A stretch of 24,074 bases of DNA, taken from assembly GCA_040902925.1 (NCBI GenBank), contig JBBDWJ010000191.1, positions 1-24,074 on the forward strand, read 5' to 3'. Numbering within the stretch: position 1 is the stretch's first letter; the number at the start of each line of letters is the position of its first letter. A model generated the notes under the pieces. It did no database searches. It saw only the letters and a program-made list of their open reading frames with translations, and was not told where the DNA came from. The DNA comes from JBBDWJ01 sp040902925 (GTDB lineage: Bacteria; Acidobacteriota; Terriglobia; Bryobacterales; UBA6623). Shown here piece by piece: positions 15,099-22,905 of this stretch. The translations under genes and the position numbers were made by a program.

Positions 15099-15314
15099 GT
15101 GCAAAGCCGGCACAACAAACGCGCTAAAAACTCCGGCCAAGCGTCTGGCGGCCCCAACCGGAAGCCAGCCCGCTCGGACAGCAAGCCCCCGCGAGTGCTC
15201 ACCGAAGATGAGGCCGACATCCTTTATGCCGAAAAGCACAAGCAGGAGCCAGGCATCCCACTCCGAAAAGCTCTAAAAGAACTCGGCATCGATGAAAGCG
15301 AAGTGGGAGTGTGA
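15099..15314 (+). CDS. Putative antitoxin of a RelE/ParE-type module
   Basis: A 71-residue protein from GTG 15099; a TTG at 15048 would give 88 residues. The first 30 residues are very basic (HNKRAKN, PNRKPARSDSKPP), consistent with DNA or RNA contact. The C-terminal half, LTEDEADILYAEKHKQEPGI and then LRKALKELGI, is acidic and helical, as in antitoxin segments that wrap around RelE-fold toxins. It precedes the toxin and overlaps it by 23 bases, the usual antitoxin-first order with translational coupling. No ribosome-binding site precedes the GTG, which fits a leaderless start. The assignment depends mostly on the neighbour. Confidence 0.65.
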   Translation: MQSRHNKRAKNSGQASGGPNRKPARSDSKPPRVLTEDEADILYAEKHKQEPGIPLRKALKELGIDESEVGV

Positions 15315-15564
15315 GATCACCCCAGCGGCGCAGCGCGAGCTGAAGCGGCTTCCTCACGACCTTCGCGTCAAGATTCTTTCCAAGGTCGTCGCGCTCTGCG
15401 AGGACCCAATGAACTTTTCGCAAACCAGGAAGCTGAAGGGTTCCGCGGATCGTTTCCGGCTTCGCGTGGGGGATTACCGGGTCGCCTACACGGTCAACGA
15501 AAGGCCTGTGCCATCCGAGTGGAACAGTGTACGCCATCGCCGCGAGGCCTACCGCGGATTCTAA
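15292..15564 (+). CDS. RelE/ParE-family toxin with a locally frameshifted segment
   Basis: A 90-residue protein. ITPAAQRELKRLPHDLRVKI at the N-terminus, then KLKGSADRFRLRVGDYRVAY, and HRREAYRGF at the end are all textbook RelE/ParE. The segment between, RPVPSEWNSVR, is not: a hydrophobic beta-strand is expected. Reading 15504-15527 in the neighbouring frame gives ACAIRVEQ, exactly the strand expected before HRRE. Total length is normal (15 residues between the Y of VAY and the H of HRRE), so one base appears missing near 15500-15503 and one extra near 15528. Either the toxin carries compensating indels that damage the last strand, or the assembly has two errors. RelE homologues cut mRNA at ribosomes and ParE homologues inhibit gyrase; sequence alone does not decide which. 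Confidence 0.85.
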   Translation: MKAKWECEITPAAQRELKRLPHDLRVKILSKVVALCEDPMNFSQTRKLKGSADRFRLRVGDYRVAYTVNERPVPSEWNSVRHRREAYRGF

Positions 15565-15650
15565 TTCGAGAGCAACGTTGAAGCCATCAGCGCTCGCCGC
15601 GGTCAGGCTCCGCCTGCGTGGCGAGACACAATCTTGATCACGGCAGTCGC

Positions 15651-18191
15651 TCACGGCTCCCAGTAGTAGAGTCCGTTGAAAAGAAGCTTGAACGTTGCGT
15701 TGGACTGAGCGCGGTATTGCGGGCGGATGCCGAACAGCACCAGATGGCCGCGGCCGACCGAGACGTCCATCACGGCCGAGCGGCCGGCGAGAAATTTTTC
15801 GCCCAGCAGCCAGCCCGAGGCCAAAATACCCGTTTGCGGGTAGGTGAGCACGCTGCGGGCCGAGACCGTGTTGCCGGCCTGGCTCCCAGCTTGCGGCATT
15901 TCGAACACCGGCCCCGACTCGAACCACACCGCGTGGCGCGGCGACATCCCGAAGCACAGCGGGTGCGTGATATCCACTCTCGCGTTGAGCAGCGACCCAG
16001 GCCCGTAAAAACGGTCATTGCCCACGTTGGCGAGCACGTCGCGGACGCCGGGTTGCAGGCGATCGATGGCGTAGGAGGATGCCTGGTTGAAGGCGAGCAC
16101 GGTGCCGCCGCTTTCGAGAAACTGCCGCAGAGCCTCGGCGCCCTCGTTGCCCAGCCCGCCGGTGTACTCGGGGGGCGCTGGCGCTCCGTTGTACAGAGCG
16201 CCGGGGATATAGCCGGCGTGCAGCGTGCTGGGCCGCGCGTCGGGGAGGATGATCACATCGAACTCGCCGGAGAGCCCTCCTTCTTGCAGCCGCGCGTTAT
16301 CCACGCTCTCGTAGGGGAATTCATACTGATCGAGCACCCAGCGCGTCCACCCTTCATCCATGATCGGGACATGGCCCTGGTACAGCCCGACGCGCGAGGT
16401 CCGCAAACGGCGTTGAGCCGGCAGATCGGCTTCGCTGGCCGTGAATTGCAGCCCCAACTCGGTCGAGAGCCGGCCCAGCAGCGCGCTCGCCGGTCCCTGG
16501 TTGGCTACATAAAACGTTCCATAGCGCCGGTCGCGATAGACGGGGATGTCCTCTTTCATCAACCGGTTGACGGCTTTCCAGGCATGGCTGAAGGCCGGCG
16601 AAAAAGCGAGTACGGCGCTTTCGGCGATTGAGCCCGCGGCGGGCGTGATGGCCCCGGCGGGCGCCAGATCGAGATCGTCGACCGCCTCTTCGACGGCGAC
16701 GGCGTCGACGCCCAGCAGCAGCGGCAGCGTATGTGCGGTCACGTCATAGGGCCTTCGCGGCGGCCCCCCGGGGTAGAGCCGCAAGTCGGGGTAGTTCTGG
16801 TTTTCGAGCAGCGTCTTCGCGAAGGATCCGAAAGGCTGCGCGATGCGAATCAGGTAATCGCCTTCTCGAAAGGACCGGCCTGGCGTTTTGTGATCTCCGA
16901 GAACTTTCGTGATTTCGACCTCGCCGAACGAAAGGGTTTCGAGCAGCCGGGTCATGGCGTTGGGGTCATGTTGCGCCTTGGGGATGTGATACGCCCAGGG
17001 GCTCTCGCGGCTGATCACGCGCTCGCTGATGCGGTAGAAGTTGCGCAGCAGGTCTTCGCGCCGGGTGGCGGCCTGGTAGAGGCACGATTCGAAAGCGATC
17101 AACTGGTAGTCGACGATGTCGCGCAGCGTCCAGCGTCCGCCGGGCCAGGGCTCGAGAAAGTTCCAGCTCGACTCGCGGGCGTTGTAGCCGCGCGCCTCGG
17201 ATTCGAGCGAAGAAAACGGAACGTTGACAGGCGTCGCGTAGCGCACGCTGGCGGATTCGCTAAGCAGCCGCATGCCGCCGTGATAGCTCTGGTAGTGCCG
17301 CGCCGGCGTGAAGTGATCGTAAATGCCGTTGATGACGACGCCCTTTTTGCCTGTGGCCGTCAGGTCGACCGCCATCCCGACGCCCATCAGGTTCGCCTGC
17401 TGCATCAGCAGGGCGTCAATATTGGGATCGATGGGATCGGTCCACGGCGGCACAAAAATACGTGCTCCGCTGGAGCCCATCTGGTGTACGTCGTAAACGA
17501 CCTGCGGATGCCAGACGTTGTGAATTTTTTCCACCGCCAGCCGCGTCTCGGCCTGCGTGAACATGTACCAGTCGCGGTTGTTGTCGTGGCCGGTGTATTT
17601 CTGATACAGCTCGGTCATCGGGGCGCCCTCGTAGAGCGTCCCGAGGTAGCGTTTATACCAGGCGGCGACTTTGTCGACTCCGTCGGGATTGAGCGAGGGA
17701 ACCAGCAGGAAAATCGTGCCGGCAAGGATGGCGCGGTGCCGCGGCGTGTCCTGCGTGATCAGCCTGTGCACGAACTCTATGGCGGTATGCGTCGAGGCGA
17801 CTTCGGTCGAATGAATCGAGCAAGTGATCAGCACCACCGCTTTGCCCGTGGCCGCGAGCGCTTCAGCCTGCTCGCGAGTCGTGATCCGCGGGTCGACGAG
17901 CTGGCTTTGAATCTGGCGGTAGCGTTCGAGATCCTGCAGCGTGGCGGCGTCCGCGACGGTGACCAGCAGAAACGGCCGGCCTTCGGTGGTTTTGCCCAGT
18001 TCGCTGACCTCGACCCGGTCGCTTTCGCCGGCGAGGCGGGTGAAATAGGAGACCACGTCATCCCATTCGACCAGTGCGCGGTCGGCGCCCATGCGGTGGC
18101 CGAAATGGGCCTCAGGGGTCGGCACCGCGGCGGTGGCGGCCACGGCGATGAACACGAGGAGAGAGCGTGCGACTGACCCCAACCGCAACAT
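15651..18191 (-). CDS. Secreted M14-family zinc carboxypeptidase-like protein
   Basis: An 846-residue protein. Residues 1-23 are a signal peptide (LLVFIAVAATAAVP). The M14 domain spans about 45-400: zinc ligands HxxE at His127 and Glu130 (SIHSTEVAST), the substrate-side motif GHDNNRDWYM near 201-210, and the third zinc ligand probably His236 in YDVHQMGS. The stretch LLSESASVRYATPVNVP is a candidate region for the catalytic Glu. The C-terminal half contains a class I glutamine amidotransferase-like Rossmann region (FDVIILPDARPST, LRQFLESGGTVLAFNQASS), a common arrangement in large bacterial M14 proteins. It probably trims peptides outside the cytoplasm. ATG 18191 was preferred over an upstream in-frame start because it gives a clean signal peptide. 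It converges with the toxin gene and seems monocistronic. Confidence 0.92.
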   Translation of the reverse strand: MLRLGSVARSLLVFIAVAATAAVPTPEAHFGHRMGADRALVEWDDVVSYFTRLAGESDRVEVSELGKTTEGRPFLLVTVADAATLQDLERYRQIQSQLVDPRITTREQAEALAATGKAVVLITCSIHSTEVASTHTAIEFVHRLITQDTPRHRAILAGTIFLLVPSLNPDGVDKVAAWYKRYLGTLYEGAPMTELYQKYTGHDNNRDWYMFTQAETRLAVEKIHNVWHPQVVYDVHQMGSSGARIFVPPWTDPIDPNIDALLMQQANLMGVGMAVDLTATGKKGVVINGIYDHFTPARHYQSYHGGMRLLSESASVRYATPVNVPFSSLESEARGYNARESSWNFLEPWPGGRWTLRDIVDYQLIAFESCLYQAATRREDLLRNFYRISERVISRESPWAYHIPKAQHDPNAMTRLLETLSFGEVEITKVLGDHKTPGRSFREGDYLIRIAQPFGSFAKTLLENQNYPDLRLYPGGPPRRPYDVTAHTLPLLLGVDAVAVEEAVDDLDLAPAGAITPAAGSIAESAVLAFSPAFSHAWKAVNRLMKEDIPVYRDRRYGTFYVANQGPASALLGRLSTELGLQFTASEADLPAQRRLRTSRVGLYQGHVPIMDEGWTRWVLDQYEFPYESVDNARLQEGGLSGEFDVIILPDARPSTLHAGYIPGALYNGAPAPPEYTGGLGNEGAEALRQFLESGGTVLAFNQASSYAIDRLQPGVRDVLANVGNDRFYGPGSLLNARVDITHPLCFGMSPRHAVWFESGPVFEMPQAGSQAGNTVSARSVLTYPQTGILASGWLLGEKFLAGRSAVMDVSVGRGHLVLFGIRPQYRAQSNATFKLLFNGLYYWEP

Positions 18192-18524
18192 TAACCCACT
18201 ATAGCCGATGCTTGCGTCCGCCTTGGGCGACGACCGCGGCACGCCCAAACGCACGCGGAAGGTGCTGTTGTCGGGCCGGAATCGTGGCCCGCTGCTCTAC
18301 AGCCAGGCGAGAGGCGGCGGGTTCCGAACCGAGTGTAATCCCCGCTTCACACCGAGGCTCGCACCATGCGAGTGTCTTGCGCCCGCGCGAACTGAGATGG
18401 ATTCCGCAATCAAAAATCACGCTCGCGCGCAACGGAATGCTACAATCAAACCTCGGGCAGCCAAGCTTGCGCGCCGCATTGGCGTGCGCCTGCAGCCCGA
18501 GTTCGTTCCTCGTCACACACTTCC
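18192..18524. other. 333-base spacer between the peptidase and tRNA-Lys
   Basis: I see no credible gene: overlapping frames on both strands lack ribosome-binding sites and recognisable motifs. It should hold the peptidase promoter (leftward) and the tRNA promoter (rightward). A TACAAT hexamer at 18441-18446 is the only -10-like element seen for the tRNA, with no good -35. Confidence 0.5.
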
Positions 18525-18600
18525 GGGCGCGTAGCTCAATTGGCAGAGCAAGTGACTCTTAATCACTAGGTTGAAGGTTCGATTCCTTCCGCGCTCACCA
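18525..18600 (+). tRNA. tRNA-Lys (CTT)
   Basis: A complete 76-base cloverleaf. The acceptor stem is GGGCGCG with CGCGCTC (one G-T pair), the D-arm is GCTC...GAGC with AATTGGCA, and the anticodon stem AGTGA/TCACT encloses loop CTCTTAA. The T-arm is GAAGG-TTCGATT-CCTTC, with discriminator A and an encoded CCA end. The anticodon CTT at 18558-18560 reads the AAG lysine codon. Confidence 0.97.
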
Positions 18601-18605
18601 CCCCC

Positions 18606-18611
18606 TTTTTT
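18606..18611 (+). terminator. T-run after tRNA-Lys
   Basis: Six T follow CCCCC directly after the CCA end. With the acceptor stem as the preceding structure this could terminate tRNA transcription; there is no separate hairpin. Confidence 0.35.
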
Positions 18612-18747
18612 CCAGGCAGGATTCCAAAAAAGAAGACCGCTCTGTAGCTTTCTCGTGCCCGCGCGCATCTATGTGATGGAGGCCACCAAGCAGGATAGGT
18701 CCGTCTGCCTAGAACAGGCGTAGCTGCCAGCGAGTCAACCGAAATAG

Positions 18748-19533
18748 ATGCCCGCAAACTTCCGAAATGCAATCCCAGTTGCCCTCGAAGAGGCAGGCAG
18801 TTACTGCTTGTTTGGATTGCGGGCGCTTCGCGAAGCATTCCGCCCTCCGTTTGAGTTTTCGGAGATCCTGCGGCAAACCCACTCTCTCGGGTGGCTGTCG
18901 ACCCCGCTCATAGCGCTGTCGGGATTTTCTGTGGGCATTGTGATGTCCATGCATACCCGTTCGTCGCTGGAGCGGTTCGGGGCCGAGTCGCTCATTCCCG
19001 CCGCGCTGGCGATCGCGATGATCAAAGAGACGGGGCCGCTTGTCACCGGGCTTCTTGTATCGGGGCGGGTGGGCGCCGGCATTGGCGCCGAGCTTGGCGG
19101 CATGCGCGTTACCGAGCAGATTGACGCGTTGGAGGCGCTGGCGGTCGACTCGTTCAAGTATCTGGTCGTGACACGGCTGATTGCGTGCCTGATCGCGCTG
19201 CCGATTCTGACGACGGTGTTCAACTTTGCCGCGATCACCGGAGGCTATCTTGCCGAAACGATCATCAGCGGCATGACGCTCGACCTTTACTACCAGCGCG
19301 CGTTTTCGAGCATCAACTTCGTCGACCTGATTCCCGCTACGCTCAAGACGATGGTCTTTGGTTTCGTCATCGCGACGGTCTCGTCGTATTTGGGCTATAC
19401 GACCACCGGCGGGGCGGAAGGCGTGGGCCGCGCCTCGACGCGCAGCGTGGTTTTCTCTTCGATTCTGCTGATCATCGTGAACGTCGTGCTGGTGAAGACG
19501 ATTTTGTTTATGTTCCCGGGAAACCAGGGATGA
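18748..19533 (+). CDS. mlaE: MlaE-family ABC transporter permease (lipid transport)
   Basis: A 261-residue integral membrane protein. The MlaE family signature is clear: MIKETGPLVTGLLVSGRVGA followed by GIGAELGGMRVTEQIDALEA at about 91-130, flanked by about five hydrophobic segments (STPLIALSGFSVGIVMS, ARLIACLIALPI-like stretch near 150, VFGFVIATVSSYLG, SILLIIVNVVLVKTILFMF). MlaE forms the inner-membrane channel of MCE systems that move phospholipids between the inner and outer membranes. An in-frame TAG directly precedes the ATG, so no longer ATG start exists; no clear ribosome-binding site is seen. Its stop overlaps the ATPase start as ATGA. No STAS-domain MlaB or periplasmic MlaC gene is in the window. 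Confidence 0.93.
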   Translation: MPANFRNAIPVALEEAGSYCLFGLRALREAFRPPFEFSEILRQTHSLGWLSTPLIALSGFSVGIVMSMHTRSSLERFGAESLIPAALAIAMIKETGPLVTGLLVSGRVGAGIGAELGGMRVTEQIDALEALAVDSFKYLVVTRLIACLIALPILTTVFNFAAITGGYLAETIISGMTLDLYYQRAFSSINFVDLIPATLKTMVFGFVIATVSSYLGYTTTGGAEGVGRASTRSVVFSSILLIIVNVVLVKTILFMFPGNQG

Positions 19534-20279
19534 AGGAAAGACCCGCGACGATTCGCTTTGATAGCGTTTCGAAATCGTTCGGCAGCCGAAAGGTGCTCGA
19601 CAGCCTGTCGTTGGAGATACCGCGCGGCAAGGCCTATTGCATCCTGGGCCGTAGCGGCACCGGCAAGAGCGTCACGCTCAAGCTAATGATCGGACTACTG
19701 CAACCCGATAGCGGGCAGATTTACATCGGCGACCGGCAAATCTCCGGAATGGACTCGCAAGACCTGGCTGCCGTACGCAAGGACATGGGCTTTTTGTTCC
19801 AGAACTCGGCGTTGTTCGACTCGATTTCCGTCGGCGAGAACGTAGCGTTCCCTTTGCGCCGCAACGGCGATGACTCCGAGGACGAGATCCGGGAAAAGGT
19901 TGAGCGAACGCTCGAGCAACTGGGGCTCGAGAAGGAATACGACAAGATGCCGTCGGAGCTTTCGGGAGGCATGCGCAAGCGGGCCGGGCTGGCAAGGGTG
20001 CTCGTGTACGAGCCGTCGATCCTTCTGGTCGATGAGCCAAGCGCCGGGCTCGATCCGATCACATCCGCGGAGATAGACGAGCTGCTTCTGAATCTCAAGG
20101 CCGAGAACAAAGTTACGCTCGTGGTCGTTACACACAACATTCCGAGTGCGCGGCGCATCGGAGACCAGCTTGTCATGTTGCGCGATGGAAAGATCGCGGC
20201 TCAGGGCTCGCCTGAAGATCTCGAACAAAGCGACGACGAGTTCGTGAGCCATTTCATGACGGCACAGGGAGGCGGTTGA
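19530..20279 (+). CDS. mlaF: MlaF-family ABC transporter ATPase
   Basis: A 249-residue ABC ATPase. Walker A is GRSGTGKS at 40-47, and the Q-loop lies in FLFQNSALFDSISVGENVAF. The signature LSGGMRKRAGLAR is the LSGGM variant typical of MlaF, Walker B is ILLVDEPSAGLDP, and the switch His is in VVTHN. It powers lipid movement through the MlaE permease. The true start is ATG 19530, inside the MlaE stop (ATGA); open frame further upstream belongs to MlaE read in another frame. It ends 4 bases before the MCE gene, with GGGAGG near its own end serving as the downstream ribosome-binding site. Confidence 0.94.
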   Translation: MKERPATIRFDSVSKSFGSRKVLDSLSLEIPRGKAYCILGRSGTGKSVTLKLMIGLLQPDSGQIYIGDRQISGMDSQDLAAVRKDMGFLFQNSALFDSISVGENVAFPLRRNGDDSEDEIREKVERTLEQLGLEKEYDKMPSELSGGMRKRAGLARVLVYEPSILLVDEPSAGLDPITSAEIDELLLNLKAENKVTLVVVTHNIPSARRIGDQLVMLRDGKIAAQGSPEDLEQSDDEFVSHFMTAQGGG

Positions 20280-20283
20280 TCTG

Positions 20284-21729
20284 ATGGGGTCTTCAAACAA
20301 AGCTACCGTAGCCATTTTCGTCGTCGCGGGCTTCCTGCTGTTCGCCGTCGCGCTGTTTTTGATCGGCGACCGCCGGCAGTTGTTTTCCGACAACATCGAA
20401 CTTCACGCCGAGTTCAAGGATTTGAGCGGGCTGCAGTCGGGAGCGCCGGTCCGTGTGGCGGGCATGGATGCCGGTGAAGTTCTGGAAATACGCGTGCCCC
20501 CGTCGCCGACAGGAAGCTTCCGCGTCACGTTCCGCGTGCTGGAAGAGCTTCGGCCGATCCTGACGACGGATTCCGTCGCCACGATTCAAACGGACGGCCT
20601 GGTAGGAAATAAGTTTTTGCAGGTGGACACCGGAACCGGGCAAGCCCCGGGCGCCAACGACGGCGACACGATCCAAAGCCGAGAGCCGTTCGACTTCGCG
20701 GATCTGATGCAGGAAGTCAGCGACACGGTCAAGAAGGTGAGCGCTTCGGTCGACGACGTGAAAGAGGATGTAGAGAAGGCGATCGAGGTCGTCGCGCAGA
20801 CGACGCAGGATGCTGACGATCTCATTACCGGCGTCACCGACGACATCCAGGGAGTCGCCTCAGCCAGCAACAAGATCGCCAATGACGTCCAGCTCATTGT
20901 CCATCGCGTCGAGGCGGGCGAGGGCACTGTCGGCAAGCTCTTTAACGATGACCAGCTTTACGCCAACCTGCGTGGCACGGTGGACGAAGTGCAGGCCACG
21001 GCTCGAAATTTTCGCGAAACAACCGATGACGTGCAGAAGGCTGTTGCGGAGTTTCGAGAGAAGAAAATCATTGACGACGTCAAGGAGTCCGTGGAGAACG
21101 TCAAGGACGTCACCGAGCGCGCCAAAAAGGCGATCGAAGATTTTCAGCCGGGCGACGGAGAAGGTCCCGGCCTGACCGCCGACCTGCGCCAGACCGTCGC
21201 CTACGCGAACGAAACGATGAAGGATCTTTCCGAGGATGCTGAAGCATTAAAACGGAATTGGTTTTTCCGCGGCTTCTTCAAGAAGCGGCGATTCTATGAT
21301 CTGGACAGTATTTCGGTGCAGGAATATAAAGCCGGCGAAGCCGCGCCCGGCTGGCCCGTGCAGCGTGAATGGATCCATGCGTCGCGGCTGTTCACCACCG
21401 CGCCCGATGGCGCGGAGACGCTTTCCGATAGTGGTAAAGAAGCGATTCGCCGCGCCATGGCCGGTCTTGTGCAATACGCAAAATCCCAACCCATCATTGT
21501 CGAGGGCTATGGCGCCGGGGAAACTCAGGCCGACGAGTTCGTCCTCTCACACGAGAGAGCGGACCTGGTTAGGCGTTATATCATCGAGCAGTTTTTCCTG
21601 AAACCCAACTATGTCGGCGTCATGCAAATGGGCGCCGTGGCCGCGAAGGGAACTGGCAACGAGAACTGGGATGGTGTAGCGATCGTGCTCTTCGCGAACA
21701 AACCCCCGGACGAAAAACACAGCCCGTAG
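20284..21729 (+). CDS. mlaD: MCE-domain (MlaD) protein with C-terminal OmpA-like domain
   Basis: A 481-residue protein. Residues 8-27 are a membrane anchor. About 36-115 is one MCE domain (ELHAEFKDLSGLQSGAPVRV, AGMDAGEVLEIR, TIQTDGLVGNKFLQV), the lipid-channel ring subunit. About 140-320 is long amphipathic helix (VSASVDDVKEDVEKAIEVV, ENVKDVTERAKKAIEDF), likely a helical tube or needle. The conserved basic segment LKRNWFFRGFFKKR follows at 322-335. About 368-470 looks OmpA-like: DSGKEAIRRAMAGLVQYAKS, IIVEGYGAGETQADEFVLS, HERADLVRRYII and GVAIVLF, the pattern of a peptidoglycan-binding domain though short of a certain match. Such a tail would tie the lipid bridge to the wall. Third gene of the operon. 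Confidence 0.9.
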   Translation: MGSSNKATVAIFVVAGFLLFAVALFLIGDRRQLFSDNIELHAEFKDLSGLQSGAPVRVAGMDAGEVLEIRVPPSPTGSFRVTFRVLEELRPILTTDSVATIQTDGLVGNKFLQVDTGTGQAPGANDGDTIQSREPFDFADLMQEVSDTVKKVSASVDDVKEDVEKAIEVVAQTTQDADDLITGVTDDIQGVASASNKIANDVQLIVHRVEAGEGTVGKLFNDDQLYANLRGTVDEVQATARNFRETTDDVQKAVAEFREKKIIDDVKESVENVKDVTERAKKAIEDFQPGDGEGPGLTADLRQTVAYANETMKDLSEDAEALKRNWFFRGFFKKRRFYDLDSISVQEYKAGEAAPGWPVQREWIHASRLFTTAPDGAETLSDSGKEAIRRAMAGLVQYAKSQPIIVEGYGAGETQADEFVLSHERADLVRRYIIEQFFLKPNYVGVMQMGAVAAKGTGNENWDGVAIVLFANKPPDEKHSP

Positions 21730-22100
21730 CCCTCCAACACTGACGCGCTTCGCGTTACTGCCCGTCTTTCCCATTTGAGATCAGGCGGCCATCGTATAGA
21801 GCCGCGGGCTGATAGTCCTCAAACGTAACACTTACGCTCGGAAGCTCCGTGGCTCGCGCGGGGCCAAATCTCTCGCGAGTTCCTCTCCTCTTTGACTACC
21901 TCTAGCTCCTGCGGCGAACTTCGTCTGGCGCCCGCCGAACAACCGCCGCGCTCACCTTCACCATACGGGCGCTATACGGGCGGCGAGACAAGATTTGCGT
22001 AACGACGTTGTGGCGTCTGGTTTCTAACTCCAAGAGAACCGCAGTGGGTTTCCTAACAAGTTAGGCGCCGCACCGCGGACTTTAGACGGAGGCAATCACC
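21730..22100. other. 371-base intergenic region with several small inverted and direct repeats
   Basis: No gene is seen. Just after the MCE stop, ACGCG-CTT-CGCGT (21743-21755) is a weak hairpin without a T-run. Further on are CGTAA-CAC-TTACG (21824-21836), ATACGGGCG twice at 21963-21971 and 21974-21982 (11-base period), and CCTAAC-AA-GTTAGG (22052-22065). The last two lie in the likely promoter region of the BON gene. No confident -10/-35 pair was found. Confidence 0.5.
22052..22065. promoter_or_regulatory. Inverted repeat CCTAAC-AA-GTTAGG upstream of the BON gene
   Basis: Perfect 6-base arms with a 2-base spacer, ending 35 bases before the GTG start. Size and place fit an operator; no regulator is identified. 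Confidence 0.35.
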
Positions 22101-22874
22101 GTGCAATATCAGTCTTTTCTAGCCACTCTCGCCGTCTTCACTTTGACCGGATACTCGTTTGCTCAGACAGAGCAAAGAAAACCCGAACGGACCGAACAAC
22201 CCGAGCGGCAAGAAGAATCCGTGGGCCAATCCCTGGAGAAGGCGGGGAGGAAAGCGGCCGGAAAGATTGGTGACGCCCTCGAAAGCACGGAAGAAGCGGT
22301 GAAGGAAACGCTTGGCTTGACCAAGACCGGTTGTCTAACGCGTGGCGACGAGGCCGATCCCTTCATTCTCGTTGAGGATGCGTCCGGCGAGCGAATCACG
22401 GTCGTCGGTTCGGCGGACCTTCCCAAGCATGTCGGCCACAGGATTACGGTACACGGCAGTAAGGAATCGGAAGGCCGCGTTTTCCACGCGACCAAGATTG
22501 AGCACGTCGCGGCTTCCTGCGATACCGCGATCTCTCGCGGTCCGTCTGCCAAGGCTAACGAACCGGGCGACGCTCGCAGCGAGACAGCATCCAGCGCTGC
22601 CCGTACACGAGGACTCACGGCCGACGACCAAGGCTTGAGCGCGGCCGACCGCAAAACTACGCAATCGATCCGCAAGGCGCTGACCGTGGATGAAGCGCTA
22701 TCGGTATACGCCAAAAACGTGAAAATCATCACGCGCGACGGCAAGGTAACTCTTCGCGGCCCGGTGAGAACGGCGGAAGAAAGAGAGAGTATTGCGTTTA
22801 GGGCGATAGCGATTGCGGGCGAAGGAAATGTGACAAACGAGATTACCGTCGACGGTGCGGGTTCGCAGCGTTAG
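22101..22874 (+). CDS. Secreted BON-domain protein
   Basis: A 257-residue protein from GTG 22101 with GGAGG 8 bases upstream. Residues 1-21 are a signal peptide (FLATLAVFTLTGYSFA before QTEQ). About 24-70 is a charged helical stretch rich in Glu, Arg and Lys. About 76-138 is a small beta-rich domain (TGCLTRGDEADPFILVEDAS, RITVVGSADLPKHVGHRITV) resembling OB-like domains of the DUF5818 kind; the cysteine pair C78/C140 could be a disulfide. About 183-250 is a BON domain (IRKALTVDEALSVYAKNVKI, DGKVTLRGPVRTAEERE, VTNEITV). BON domains bind membranes or lipids and occur in osmotic-stress proteins such as OsmY. It is followed 31 bases later by the CBS stress gene, with which it is probably co-transcribed. 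Confidence 0.85.
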   Translation: MQYQSFLATLAVFTLTGYSFAQTEQRKPERTEQPERQEESVGQSLEKAGRKAAGKIGDALESTEEAVKETLGLTKTGCLTRGDEADPFILVEDASGERITVVGSADLPKHVGHRITVHGSKESEGRVFHATKIEHVAASCDTAISRGPSAKANEPGDARSETASSAARTRGLTADDQGLSAADRKTTQSIRKALTVDEALSVYAKNVKIITRDGKVTLRGPVRTAEERESIAFRAIAIAGEGNVTNEITVDGAGSQR

Positions 22875-22905
22875 GCGAGTAGGGGATTGACGAGGAGGAA
22901 ATTTT

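Noticed and set aside
16731..18176. 481-residue plus-strand frame over the M14 peptidase
   Set aside because: Antisense shadow of a gene with intact zinc-site motifs.
18208..18534. 108-residue basic plus-strand frame before the tRNA
   Set aside because: No ribosome-binding site or recognisable motif, low-complexity basic composition, and it runs into the tRNA.
18525..18600. tRNA-Lys as a possible integration site
   Set aside because: No repeated tRNA 3' end, integrase or change in gene style is seen on either side.
18566..18838. Minus-strand frame ending AEGIEPST
   Set aside because: That ending is the familiar artefact of reading the antisense of a tRNA T-arm; it overlaps tRNA-Lys and the MlaE gene.
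22051..22066. TCCTAAC...GTTAGGC resembling integron attC end motifs
   Set aside because: The arms are only 2 bases apart; an attC site needs a long imperfect hairpin between them, and there is no integrase or cassette here.
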